Source: Eubacteriales bacterium
GTDB taxonomy: Bacteria > Bacillota > Clostridia > Lachnospirales > Lachnospiraceae
Assembly: GCA_030536855.1 (NCBI GenBank)
Contig: JAUNPK010000026.1
Location: forward strand, 1-34,096
Reading direction: 5' to 3'
Length of the DNA: 34,096 nt
The notes under the pieces were generated by a model that saw only the letters and a list, made by a program, of their open reading frames with translations, made no database searches and was not told the DNA's origin. Shown here one piece after another: positions 18,001 through 24,939 of this stretch. The position numbers and the translations under genes were made by a program. Each line of letters begins with the position of its first letter. Within the stretch, counting starts at the first letter, position 1.

Positions 18001-18590
18001 ATACTATCCCTTAACTTAAAAGTTACAGCGGATTTCTTCTTAATGGCGATAAGAAATTCCTCCATTGATTCATATATGTGTTGTTCATCGTACAGGGCAT
18101 CATATAGATTAATAAGTGATTTATCATCATTTAAAAAAATTCTTTTAAAATCCGGAGAAGTATATATGCTTTCAGCTTCTTCTCTTGATGTCTGAACAAG
18201 ATTGGTAAAATGAAAAAGATTATATGCTTTTCCTACAGAAGTCTCCACGCTTTCCGGAACTACCGTAAATACATACGGAATTTCTTTTTCTCCTCCGCTG
18301 CTTATAATGCAAAAGGTCCCCTCTATCTGCTCCTTAACTCCAAGTTCCCTGGCATCAACCGAAAATCTGATATCGCAATCTGCTCCCATAAAGCCGTTAT
18401 CTTTTATAACAATTCTGCTGTCAGAAGCATATACTACACCCTTTATAACGTCAGTGGCATGAATATGAAACGACAACTCATTAATCTTTCCCTTTATCAC
18501 ATCCAAGTTAACAGACTCCACGGGCTGTGTTATCTTAGGACACTCATATACAAATTTTCCTATTGCAAGTCTGTTAATATACTCTCTCAT
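15024..18590 (-). CDS. Very large beta/helical-repeat protein of unknown function (DUF5717-like)
   Basis: A 1188-residue protein without signal peptide or membrane segment. Residues 1-115 look like an all-beta domain with an Ig-like end (GTFCIISSGGEKEIPYVFTV), and a second similar beta domain spans about 200-290 (GWGYISLNVDT, FGRISVSSYNHIEYLDIVV). From about 300 to 1020 it is almost entirely helical with tyrosine-rich, TPR/HEAT-like periodicity. The last 150 residues return to beta structure and include a CDRC pair (1095-1098) and a conserved-looking MHGYVVEDYVTKQLFKP tail. I believe this is the Lachnospiraceae family annotated DUF5717; that is memory, not a search. GGAGG lies 10 nt before the ATG. 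It starts 18 nt after the rarA stop and is followed 14 nt later by the Hsp70-like gene, so all five are probably one transcript. Confidence 0.82.
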   Translation of the reverse strand: MREYINRLAIGKFVYECPKITQPVESVNLDVIKGKINELSFHIHATDVIKGVVYASDSRIVIKDNGFMGADCDIRFSVDARELGVKEQIEGTFCIISSGGEKEIPYVFTVVPESVETSVGKAYNLFHFTNLVQTSREEAESIYTSPDFKRIFLNDDKSLINLYDALYDEQHIYESMEEFLIAIKKKSAVTFKLRDSIRVYDETGSNEKDSIVIEKNGWGYISLNVDTDANFIDISNRVITSDEFTGDIYELEYIIDAEKLHAGKNFGRISVSSYNHIEYLDIVVDNVLSDGITQKDIRIEREVKNAVVSLTKEYLDFRMKKTKKETWISHSDQILKRVRGIEGAGSTFFDLAHAQINFISGRDEDGQWILDNIKGNIMENIEENVELYCFYLYVNTLAQKNEQYTEEVIKIVTKYFENGYDTWRILWILFYLNAEVDHNKSIKIIRIKDAYNDGCTSPVMYLEALNIYNVQPNLLRVLNRFEIQVIKFGCRHKLINEKFAMQIGEVISNDKVISYEYIDILKDLYNQFDKDELLGVCISSMIKAGVIDQSAASLYEKGILRGLRITKLYEFYIASIQKDVTILLPKMVLMYFAYDNQLDYAYKAFLYANVLHNKKEYRDVYNSYEKNMEMYVYEQLREGNVDDNLAMLYREFLKPELLRDETAEFMSKLRFMYRVTCFDDVVDKILVKYGEKGKPEIYDVVDKVTYIPMYTSDCALTFICKDGVTRKSSINYEIEKAFGEPDGLKEFAEYNINNDFILIYKANYLRTAKVFDSNTLNVYKRAGRIEGITKQYRETLNSWMIDYYSEYYPGDSFKHEYTWILRDNLDISSSSKLIELLIDYGMYMDSYELMEKYGFSYISPSNVFKLLVHQLEYSDDYSEEKNQLAKCAFSNHLYNENVLSYMIKYFNGTNDEMYDVWKASINFGMNVDSLSERVIAQMIFTGKHTGRLTEVFTDYYRKGARNVIVKAYASYNAFLYLVKQKKANDIVFSVIEEAFEEEMGLPQICFVAWLKELSKKAGELKKSDKLPMVQKLFTSLCKQDIIYEFYKEFKGVLVIPYNVLGTTVIQYFADPDSKVTIHYTYDTDSEEYTEKVMKCDRCGIFTFRVNLFYNDRIKYYITENDNEYVTESEVYNLVCDDFNSECTEGRYDAINDCLACVELHDMVTLKKVMHGYVVEDYVTKQLFKPMKG

Positions 18591-18608
18591 TAGTTAAAAG
18601 CCTCCAGT

Positions 18609-19925
18609 TTAGCCTTTGATTTCTCTAAAATGTTCCTTAATCTTTTTCTCATATCCCATATCAGATGGTTCATAAAATACTTCCCCCACAAGGGAATCCG
18701 GCAGATATTGCTGTTCAACATAATGATTAGGATAATCATGAGCATATTTATACCCTATTCCATGACCTAATTTTGCTGAATCCTTATAATGGGCATCCAT
18801 AAGATGCACAGGAACATTATCTGTCTTTCTCTTTTCCACAATCTCCATAGCTTTATCTATGGCACATATACATGAATTACTTTTAGGCGCACAGGCAACA
18901 TACAATGCTGCCTGGGAAAGAATAATCCGTGCTTCCGGCATGCCTATCCTTTCCACTGCCATGGCTGCACTTGTGGCTACCACAAGTGCGTTGGGATCTG
19001 CATTACCCACATCCTCACTTGCACATATCATAATCCTTCTTGCTATAAATTTAATATCTTCCCCTGCATACAGCATCTTGGCCAGATAATAACTTACAGC
19101 ATCAGGGTCAGAGCCTCTCATACTTTTTATAAAGGCAGATATTGTATCGTAGTGGTTATCACCCTGTTTATCATATCTTAAAGCTCTTTTCTGTATACAC
19201 TGCTCTGCCGTCTTTAAATCTATATGTATAATACCGTCTTCGCTTCTGTCAGTAGTAAGAACACCCAGTTCAACAGCATTAAGAGCATTTCTTGCATCAC
19301 CATTAGATATATCCGCAAGAAAATCCAGAGCTTCTTCATCTATGGCTGCATTATAGCTTCCCATGCCCTTCTTTTCATCATACACAGCACGCTTTATTAT
19401 TTCTTTTATATCATCTTTAGAAAGGGGTCTTAATTCAAATATTACAGACCTTGAAATCAAAGCCTTATTAACCTCAAAATATGGATTTTCTGTTGTAGCT
19501 CCAATAAGAATTATTGTTCCATCCTCAACAAATGGCAGAAGATAATCCTGTTGCCCTTTATTAAATCTATGAATTTCATCTACAAATAATATGGTCTTTC
19601 TTCCATACATACCAAGATTATTCTTGGCTTTCTCAACCACATCCTCCATATCCTTCTTACCTGCTACCGTAGCATTAATCTGGCAAAAATCAGCGCTTGT
19701 GGTATTTGCAATCACCTTTGCCAGTGTTGTCTTACCGGTTCCCGGTGGTCCGTAAAATATAACCGAACTTATCTTATCAGCCTTAATAGCTCTGTATAAA
19801 AGCTTATCCTTGCCAACTATATGCTGCTGTCCAACTATTTCTTCCAAAGTCTCCGGACGAAGTCTCATAGCCAGAGGTGACTCATTATTTTTATTATTTT
19901 CTCTCATGTACTCAAATAAATCCAT
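18609..19925 (-). CDS. rarA: Replication-associated recombination protein RarA (MgsA), AAA+ ATPase
   Basis: Clamp-loader-like AAA+ ATPase that acts at stalled replication forks. The 438-residue protein has PLAMRLRPETLEEIVGQQHI at its start, Walker A GPPGTGKT at 59-66, Walker B ILFVDEIH at 112-119, sensor-1 IGATTENPYF, an SRS arginine-finger region (SRSVIFELRPL) and the RarA-type C-terminal domain (KSMRGSDPDAVSYYLAKML, DVGNADPNAL). The ATG at 19925 is used because GGAGG is 5 nt upstream; the ten further upstream codons in frame overlap it. A candidate promoter lies at 19974-20002. It is the first gene of a run with four proteins of unknown function, a linkage that may be functional or merely positional. 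Confidence 0.96.
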   Translation of the reverse strand: MDLFEYMRENNKNNESPLAMRLRPETLEEIVGQQHIVGKDKLLYRAIKADKISSVIFYGPPGTGKTTLAKVIANTTSADFCQINATVAGKKDMEDVVEKAKNNLGMYGRKTILFVDEIHRFNKGQQDYLLPFVEDGTIILIGATTENPYFEVNKALISRSVIFELRPLSKDDIKEIIKRAVYDEKKGMGSYNAAIDEEALDFLADISNGDARNALNAVELGVLTTDRSEDGIIHIDLKTAEQCIQKRALRYDKQGDNHYDTISAFIKSMRGSDPDAVSYYLAKMLYAGEDIKFIARRIMICASEDVGNADPNALVVATSAAMAVERIGMPEARIILSQAALYVACAPKSNSCICAIDKAMEIVEKRKTDNVPVHLMDAHYKDSAKLGHGIGYKYAHDYPNHYVEQQYLPDSLVGEVFYEPSDMGYEKKIKEHFREIKG

Positions 19926-19973
19926 AACAGCCTCCACTTTAGTAAGCCTTTGCAAATTGGCAATACACTAGAT

Positions 19974-20002
19974 ATGATAGCATATTTCCCGTTGAATGAC
20001 AC
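19974..20002 (-). promoter_or_regulatory. Candidate promoter of the rarA-led operon
   Basis: On the minus strand GTGTCA (20002-19997, 4 of 6 to consensus) and TATCAT (19979-19974, 5 of 6) are separated by 17 nt, within the 81-nt gap between dacF and rarA. No damage-inducible operator of the GAAC-N4-GTTC type is visible. Confidence 0.4.
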
Positions 20003-20006
20003 TACT

Positions 20007-21188
20007 TTAATTCAAGAACTTCCACATTATTTTTTTCAAAGCATCACCAAAATTCATCTTATCCACATTTTTACCTGCTACAATATCTATGGTTCCAATA
20101 AGTGTGTCCTTATAGTAGTAATTCAACATTCCCACACTATCTCCTCCTTTTACAGGAACCTTTATATCTTTATTCAAAATCAACTCCTTACGTATATCCT
20201 CCTCACTGTAACGATTAAGGAACAGGTAAGAAAATGTATCTTTTTTTACTATAGGCAAGCTGCTTTCTTTTCCGCCTTTTATAGCAACAGGTTCGTAACT
20301 TTCTTCCTGATTATCCACGTATATGTTACAACTACTGAAACCGTAATTAAGAAGGGTAACAGCATCAGAAAATCTTGTCTTACTGTTGGGAGCTGCCATT
20401 ACAACTGCCACAAGTTCAATCCCATCCTTTTCAGCCGTAGCAGAAAGACAACAGCCCGCCTTACTTGTTGATCCGGTCTTTAAACCTGTTGCATAGGAAT
20501 ACTGCTTAATCAGCTTATTGGTATTGGATAATGTAAATTCCGACTCTCCCTTTCTTGTAACATGGGTTATGGTATCCATCCAGATATTGGAATAATCCTT
20601 TATTTGAGGATGTTTTGTTATAAGTTCCCTGCTCATAAGTGCAACATCCAGAGCACTTGATGTATGACCTTCATCATCCAGACCGCAACAATTTACAAAA
20701 TGTGTATTATTCATGCCAAGCTCTTTAGCTTTTTCATTCATTTGTCCCACAAACACATCCTCCGAGCCACATATATGCTCGGCCATGGCTACACAGGCAT
20801 CATTGGCACTTGCAACAGTTATACATTTTATCATTGTATTTACCGTCTGCTTTTCCCCAACTTCAAGAAACACCTGACTACCTCCCATACCGGCAGCATG
20901 TTCGGATACTGTCACTTCATCCTCCAGTGATATTCTTCCATCTTCTAATGCCTCAAATATAAGATTCAAAGTCATTATTTTTGTAATACTGGCAGGAGCA
21001 AGTGACTCATTTGCATTTTTTTCATAAATAATCTGTCCCGTACGAGATTCCATAAGTATGGCTGAAGGGGTCACTATTTCCGGTCCCGACTTATCATTAT
21101 CCTCCCCATATACAGTTTTAGCTGCCATCACAATTGTGACGGCAGCTATTATAATAAACTGCATAAATCTAATTTTTGTACGCCCCAT
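20007..21188 (-). CDS. dacF: D-alanyl-D-alanine carboxypeptidase, DacF type
   Basis: Serine-type penicillin-binding D,D-carboxypeptidase (peptidase family S11) that trims the terminal D-Ala of peptidoglycan stems outside the membrane. The 393-residue precursor has a signal peptide (hydrophobic about 9-27, likely cut near VYG-ED), the active-site SITK at 67-70, SAN at 127-129 and KTGS at 237-240. A C-terminal beta domain ends in an amphipathic helix (GDALKKIMWKFLN) that usually anchors such enzymes to the membrane surface. GGAGG is 5 nt before the ATG. In Bacillus, dacF is a forespore gene; I do not find a convincing sigma-F promoter in the 90 nt upstream, so a housekeeping DacA/DacB-like role is equally possible. 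The symbol is a family label. Confidence 0.88.
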   Translation of the reverse strand: MGRTKIRFMQFIIIAAVTIVMAAKTVYGEDNDKSGPEIVTPSAILMESRTGQIIYEKNANESLAPASITKIMTLNLIFEALEDGRISLEDEVTVSEHAAGMGGSQVFLEVGEKQTVNTMIKCITVASANDACVAMAEHICGSEDVFVGQMNEKAKELGMNNTHFVNCCGLDDEGHTSSALDVALMSRELITKHPQIKDYSNIWMDTITHVTRKGESEFTLSNTNKLIKQYSYATGLKTGSTSKAGCCLSATAEKDGIELVAVVMAAPNSKTRFSDAVTLLNYGFSSCNIYVDNQEESYEPVAIKGGKESSLPIVKKDTFSYLFLNRYSEEDIRKELILNKDIKVPVKGGDSVGMLNYYYKDTLIGTIDIVAGKNVDKMNFGDALKKIMWKFLN

Positions 21189-21278
21189 AATAACCTCCGT
21201 TTATACGCACATCATCGTACACATTATCCGTATTCTACGTAGTTATTAATATATATGTGAGCCTTTAAAAATGTATAA

Positions 21279-21485
21279 CTATATTCTTACTTTATATTTT
21301 CTTTTAAATACCTCATCCACAACGCATCCCATGAGTACAGAATTAAATGCCCATAATGTTACTATTGCCAACACAGGTATATTCAATGGATTGATTCCAA
21401 AAACAAAATAAAAAACCGCTTCAACTTCCAATCCTAATACTGCGCTTATAATGATTCCTGCAATTCTTAACTGTATTTTTTTCAT
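21279..21485 (-). CDS. Small two-helix membrane protein, unknown function
   Basis: A 68-residue protein starting MKKIQLRIAG, with two predicted transmembrane helices (about 7-30 and 36-58) joined by the turn FGINPLN, and a positively charged tail (FKRKYKVRI), which would place both ends in the cytoplasm. No family recognised. The ATG at 21485 has GGAGG 5 nt upstream; four more in-frame codons to 21497 overlap the Shine-Dalgarno. It stands alone, 90 nt before dacF and 162 nt after the zinc-ribbon gene. That upstream gap contains a CATCAC/GTGATG inverted repeat around 21516-21541 but no clear promoter. The strong ribosome site and membrane composition make a real gene likely. Confidence 0.65.
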   Translation of the reverse strand: MKKIQLRIAGIIISAVLGLEVEAVFYFVFGINPLNIPVLAIVTLWAFNSVLMGCVVDEVFKRKYKVRI

Positions 21486-21647
21486 ATTATCCTCCATTCC
21501 GCAGAACCATCACCTTCGTTCTTATGTGTGATGTTTCCAACAAAAATTTTATTTTCTGTTTCCTTGAATGAATGAATAATACCAAATAAAAAGAGTAATA
21601 AATTACACAGTTTCCAAGCCACCCGAGGTATTGTTACTGCTGCTGGG

Positions 21648-23258
21648 TTATTTCAGCTCTGTACCAAGCCACATCCGTTCTACTGTTCCGATTGAATTTC
21701 CGCTCTTTCCTTTGAGGTTACAACTGCGGAGCTCATTATTAGCATCATAAAAATATAATTTATTTTTATAATAACAGGTATCTGATGTACTTGAAACACT
21801 GCCTATATTGTACATAAGAACCGGTTTTGATGCGGATGTCTTTAAATAATATTGACATCCGTCCTTAATATAAGTAAGGGATTTTTCTGTGTTATTTATA
21901 AGCGAAAGGGTTCCATCAGAAACTCCTTCCATAAGCATTTTAGATGTTCCCTTTAACAACTCTTTAAGCTGTCCTTCTCCGTTAATATACACAAGTTCAC
22001 CTGATGATTTATCAAACACATAATTGTTCTGTGAGCCTATACTGTCTACGGTGCTGTACTGCCCGAATCTTTCTCCATCATAGGCTGATACCATAATATT
22101 CCCGTTGTTAATCATATACATACAGGAATTTTTCTTATCATATACATAAATTATTCCGGAACTTAAGGCACCACTTACCCTTATACTTTCTTCCTTTTTG
22201 ATGTTGACCAGAAAGCATCCCGAATCTGAAGTGTACATATAAGAATCTGCGTTATCAGATGAATTTATGTGTTCCACTGATGTACCGTATACATAATCAT
22301 AATCAGAACTCATAACATATAAATTGCCAATATTTACATCTATTAAATCCTTTTTCTTTTTATCAAAATCGTACCGGTAAAGATTACTGTTGTTATCAAG
22401 AAATACAATTGAAGCTGATTTACTATAAACATAGGCATTCTTCAGGTCACTTTCAATAGTAACCGAATTGGCAGCAAGTTTTTTATCCCCTTTTGAAGAT
22501 GATTTTTTAACTTCTGTCATTCCTAAAGAGGTGGAACCAACTGTTCCCTCTTCATTAATTACCTGAATTTCTTTATAAATCAACTGCCCTTTATCTGTAA
22601 GACAGTATATTTCGTGAGCATTAAAATTGTTCAATGCGTCAACCACGTTGCCTTCCTCATCCCACACATAAAGAGAGTATATCTCAGAATCACTATCATA
22701 AACATCCGCAGCAAAATATTTACCGCTGTCACTGGCAAGGGTAGAAACAATATTTCCACTTCTTACTTCCAACGGCCTGTCCGGTGTGTAAAATGTAGCA
22801 TAATCCGAGGCAAATATTGCATCTGACTGTTCACACACGAATTTACTTTCCAAACCTGTAACATTATATATTTTACCGTTACTTCTCATAAAAAGCTCAT
22901 AATTTTTTTTAGTAGAAAGCTTATATATCCCCAGAGATGCAAGTCCTGCAAGGACCAAAACCAAGGCGACAACTATATACTTCACACCTTTTTTATTTGT
23001 ATTTTTTAACTTAGGTTTCTTTAATGACTTCAAGGAATTTATTATATTAAGAAAAATGCTTTTCATTTTCCCGGAGGATTTTTTCTTTGTCTTTCCGGGT
23101 TCTTTTTCTTTGTCTTTTTCAGCATTTTCCCTGACCTTCTTTTCCTCATAAGCCTTACGTCTTGCAAGATAGTCATTGTTATTAACCAAAATTACCGGTC
23201 CGTCACACTTCGGGCAACGACTACCTTCATACTCTGTTTTACATTTTGTACACAGCAT
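21648..23258 (-). CDS. Zinc-ribbon, single-pass membrane protein with propeller-like outer domain
   Basis: I do not recognise a named family. The 536-residue protein opens with a zinc ribbon (C3, C6, C15, C18: CTKC and CPKC), followed by a very basic, charged linker (about 35-90, rich in KEK/KKK), one transmembrane helix (about 92-113, YIVVALVLVLAGLASLGIY), and a 420-residue extracytoplasmic part. That part is beta-rich with many short repeats of the form YVYDKKNSCMYMINNG and LYRYDFDKKKKDL, suggesting a beta-propeller or stacked WD-like sheets. The topology (cytoplasmic zinc ribbon, outside propeller) resembles Firmicute envelope sensors, but no catalytic motif is seen. AGGAG is 6 nt before the ATG. 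An 84-nt folded element directly precedes the gene. Confidence 0.82.
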   Translation of the reverse strand: MLCTKCKTEYEGSRCPKCDGPVILVNNNDYLARRKAYEEKKVRENAEKDKEKEPGKTKKKSSGKMKSIFLNIINSLKSLKKPKLKNTNKKGVKYIVVALVLVLAGLASLGIYKLSTKKNYELFMRSNGKIYNVTGLESKFVCEQSDAIFASDYATFYTPDRPLEVRSGNIVSTLASDSGKYFAADVYDSDSEIYSLYVWDEEGNVVDALNNFNAHEIYCLTDKGQLIYKEIQVINEEGTVGSTSLGMTEVKKSSSKGDKKLAANSVTIESDLKNAYVYSKSASIVFLDNNSNLYRYDFDKKKKDLIDVNIGNLYVMSSDYDYVYGTSVEHINSSDNADSYMYTSDSGCFLVNIKKEESIRVSGALSSGIIYVYDKKNSCMYMINNGNIMVSAYDGERFGQYSTVDSIGSQNNYVFDKSSGELVYINGEGQLKELLKGTSKMLMEGVSDGTLSLINNTEKSLTYIKDGCQYYLKTSASKPVLMYNIGSVSSTSDTCYYKNKLYFYDANNELRSCNLKGKSGNSIGTVERMWLGTELK

Positions 23259-23278
23259 ATAATTCTCCTGATTTAAAA

Positions 23279-23362
23279 TTGCCGCTCATCACTGTATATC
23301 ATGACTCAACCCAAGTCCTGACGCAGAACAAATCTGCCTCTGATATAATGTATGAGCGGCAA
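23279..23362 (-). other. 84-nt structured element between glyS and the zinc-ribbon gene
   Basis: Perfect 11-bp terminal inverted repeat (TTGCCGCTCAT at 23279-23289, ATGAGCGGCAA at 23352-23362). Inside it a 7-bp second stem TATATCA/TGATATA and two 15-nt hairpins (GCAGA-TTTGT-TCTGC and GACTT-GGGTT-GAGTC) can form, giving a branched, cloverleaf-like minus-strand RNA. It is followed by TTTTAAAT and, 9 nt later, the Shine-Dalgarno of the next gene. It may be the glyS terminator, a leader element, or a small mobile repeat. Confidence 0.6.
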
Positions 23363-23388
23363 CATTAAAATGCATATTGTTTTATAAA

Positions 23389-24777
23389 TTAAAATCTGAA
23401 CTTATCTTCAAAGTAAGCCTTAAGATCTTCAATTTTAACTCTTTCCTGTTCCATAGTATCTCTATCACGAACTGTAACAGCATTATCTTCCTCTGAGTCA
23501 AAATCATATGTTATACAGAATGGAGTTCCAATCTCATCCTGTCTTCTGTATCTCTTACCAATATTTCCTCTGTCATCAAACTCACAATTGTAGTATTTTG
23601 ATAACTCTGCAAATACTTTCTCAGCTCCTTCATTAAGCTTCTTAGAAAGAGGAAGAACACCTATCTTAACAGGTGCAAGCGCCGGATGGAAATGAAGAAC
23701 TGTTCTTACATCTCCTCCTTCCAATTCCTCCTCATCATAGGCTGAGCAAAGGAATGCAAGTGTTACTCTGTCTGCTCCAAGAGAAGGCTCAATAACATAA
23801 GGAATATATTTTTCCTTAGATTCATCATCAAAATATGACATATCTTCCCCTGAAACTGTCTGATGCTGTGTAAGATCATAGTCTGTTCTGTCTGCGATAC
23901 CCCAAAGCTCGCCCCATCCAAATGGGAAGAGGAATTCAATATCTGTTGTTCCCTTTGAGTAGAAGCAAAGCTCTTCCGGTGAATGGTCTCTGGCTCTCAT
24001 CTCATCATCTTTCATTCCAAGAGCTTTTAACCAATCTATACAATACTGTCTCCAATATGAAAACCATTCAAGATCTGTTCCGGGTTTGCAGAAGAACTCT
24101 AATTCCATCTGCTCAAATTCTCTTGTTCTGAATGTAAAATTACCCGGTGTAATCTCATTTCTGAAAGACTTACCAATCTGACCAATACCAAATGGAACTT
24201 TCTTTCTTGATGTTCTCTGGACATTCTTAAAGTTTACAAATATACCCTGTGCTGTCTCAGGTCTTAAATATACAGTATTCTTTGCATCCTCTGTTACACC
24301 CTGGAAAGTCTTAAACATAAGGTTGAACTGTCTGATATCTGTAAAGTTGTGCTTTCCGCATGTTGGGCAGCATATATTTTTCTCATCAATGAAATTCTTC
24401 ATCTGCTCCTGAGTCCATCCGTCAACAGAACCGCCAAGATCATAATTATTTTCCTCAGCCCAATCTTCAATAAGCTTATCTGCTCTGAATCTCTCATGGC
24501 ACTCTTTACAATCCATTAAAGGATCTGAGAAGCCTCCAAGGTGTCCTGATGCAACCCATGTCTGTGGATTCATAAGAATTGCACAGTCAACACCAACATT
24601 GTATGGGCTTTCCTGTACAAACTTCTGCCACCAGGCCTTTTTAACATTATTCTTAAGCTCTACGCCCAGGTTTCCATAATCCCATGTATTAGCAAGACCA
24701 CCGTAAATTTCTGAGCCCGGATAAACAAAACCTCTCGCCTTAGCCAAAGCAACTATCTTTTCCATTGATTTTTCCAT
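23389..24777 (-). CDS. glyS: Glycyl-tRNA synthetase, homodimeric type
   Basis: Class II synthetase that charges tRNA-Gly, single-chain (alpha2, GlyQS) form. The 462-residue length is the usual Firmicute size. The family start [21 protein letters not shown] is present, with [18 protein letters not shown], cysteine pairs in CKECHERF and [10 protein letters not shown], motif 2 [49 protein letters not shown] and motif 3 [14 protein letters not shown]. The C-terminal anticodon domain includes [20 protein letters not shown] is 9 nt before the ATG at 24777; a second Met four codons later is too far from it. No glycine T-box is seen in the 162-nt upstream gap. Confidence 0.97.
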   Translation of the reverse strand: MEKSMEKIVALAKARGFVYPGSEIYGGLANTWDYGNLGVELKNNVKKAWWQKFVQESPYNVGVDCAILMNPQTWVASGHLGGFSDPLMDCKECHERFRADKLIEDWAEENNYDLGGSVDGWTQEQMKNFIDEKNICCPTCGKHNFTDIRQFNLMFKTFQGVTEDAKNTVYLRPETAQGIFVNFKNVQRTSRKKVPFGIGQIGKSFRNEITPGNFTFRTREFEQMELEFFCKPGTDLEWFSYWRQYCIDWLKALGMKDDEMRARDHSPEELCFYSKGTTDIEFLFPFGWGELWGIADRTDYDLTQHQTVSGEDMSYFDDESKEKYIPYVIEPSLGADRVTLAFLCSAYDEEELEGGDVRTVLHFHPALAPVKIGVLPLSKKLNEGAEKVFAELSKYYNCEFDDRGNIGKRYRRQDEIGTPFCITYDFDSEEDNAVTVRDRDTMEQERVKIEDLKAYFEDKFRF

Positions 24778-24847
24778 ATCTTAAATCCTCCTGTATGCAA
24801 ATGCCTGACTACATCGAACTGCATCGGCTTTTGCAGTAATCCAGATA

Positions 24848-24876
24848 ATTCTATAACATTTGTAAAACATTTACAA
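24848..24876 (-). promoter_or_regulatory. Candidate promoter of glyS
   Basis: On the minus strand TTGTAA (24876-24871) and TAGAAT (24853-24848) are 17 nt apart, matching consensus at 4 and 5 of 6 positions. The -35 lies inside a 17-nt palindrome (24860-24876, TTGTAAA/TTTACAA) that could also be an operator. The leader of about 65 nt contains one small hairpin CTGCA/TGCAG (24819-24836). Confidence 0.4.
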
Positions 24877-24889
24877 GAACTAATCCCTT

Positions 24890-24917
24890 ATGTTTAATCT
24901 TATATGTTTAATCTTAT
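24890..24917. repeat. Tandem 14-bp AT-rich repeat
   Basis: Two perfect head-to-tail copies of ATGTTTAATCTTAT (24890-24903 and 24904-24917), followed by a partial degenerate third copy (ATTAATCTTATATT) at about 24928-24941 that runs into the end of the next gene. It lies just upstream of the candidate glyS promoter. Confidence 0.8.
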
Positions 24918-24939
24918 ATTGCTTAACATTAATCTTATA

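Noticed and set aside
23341-23352. Sigma-E-like CATACATT on the minus strand upstream of the zinc-ribbon gene
   Set aside because: It lies between stems of the folded element, and the best -35 match (GCATTTT) is 12 nt away, outside the usual spacing.
24778-24939. Glycine T-box before glyS
   Set aside because: The gap is long enough in total but lacks the T-box antiterminator block and a terminator; only small hairpins and repeats are seen.
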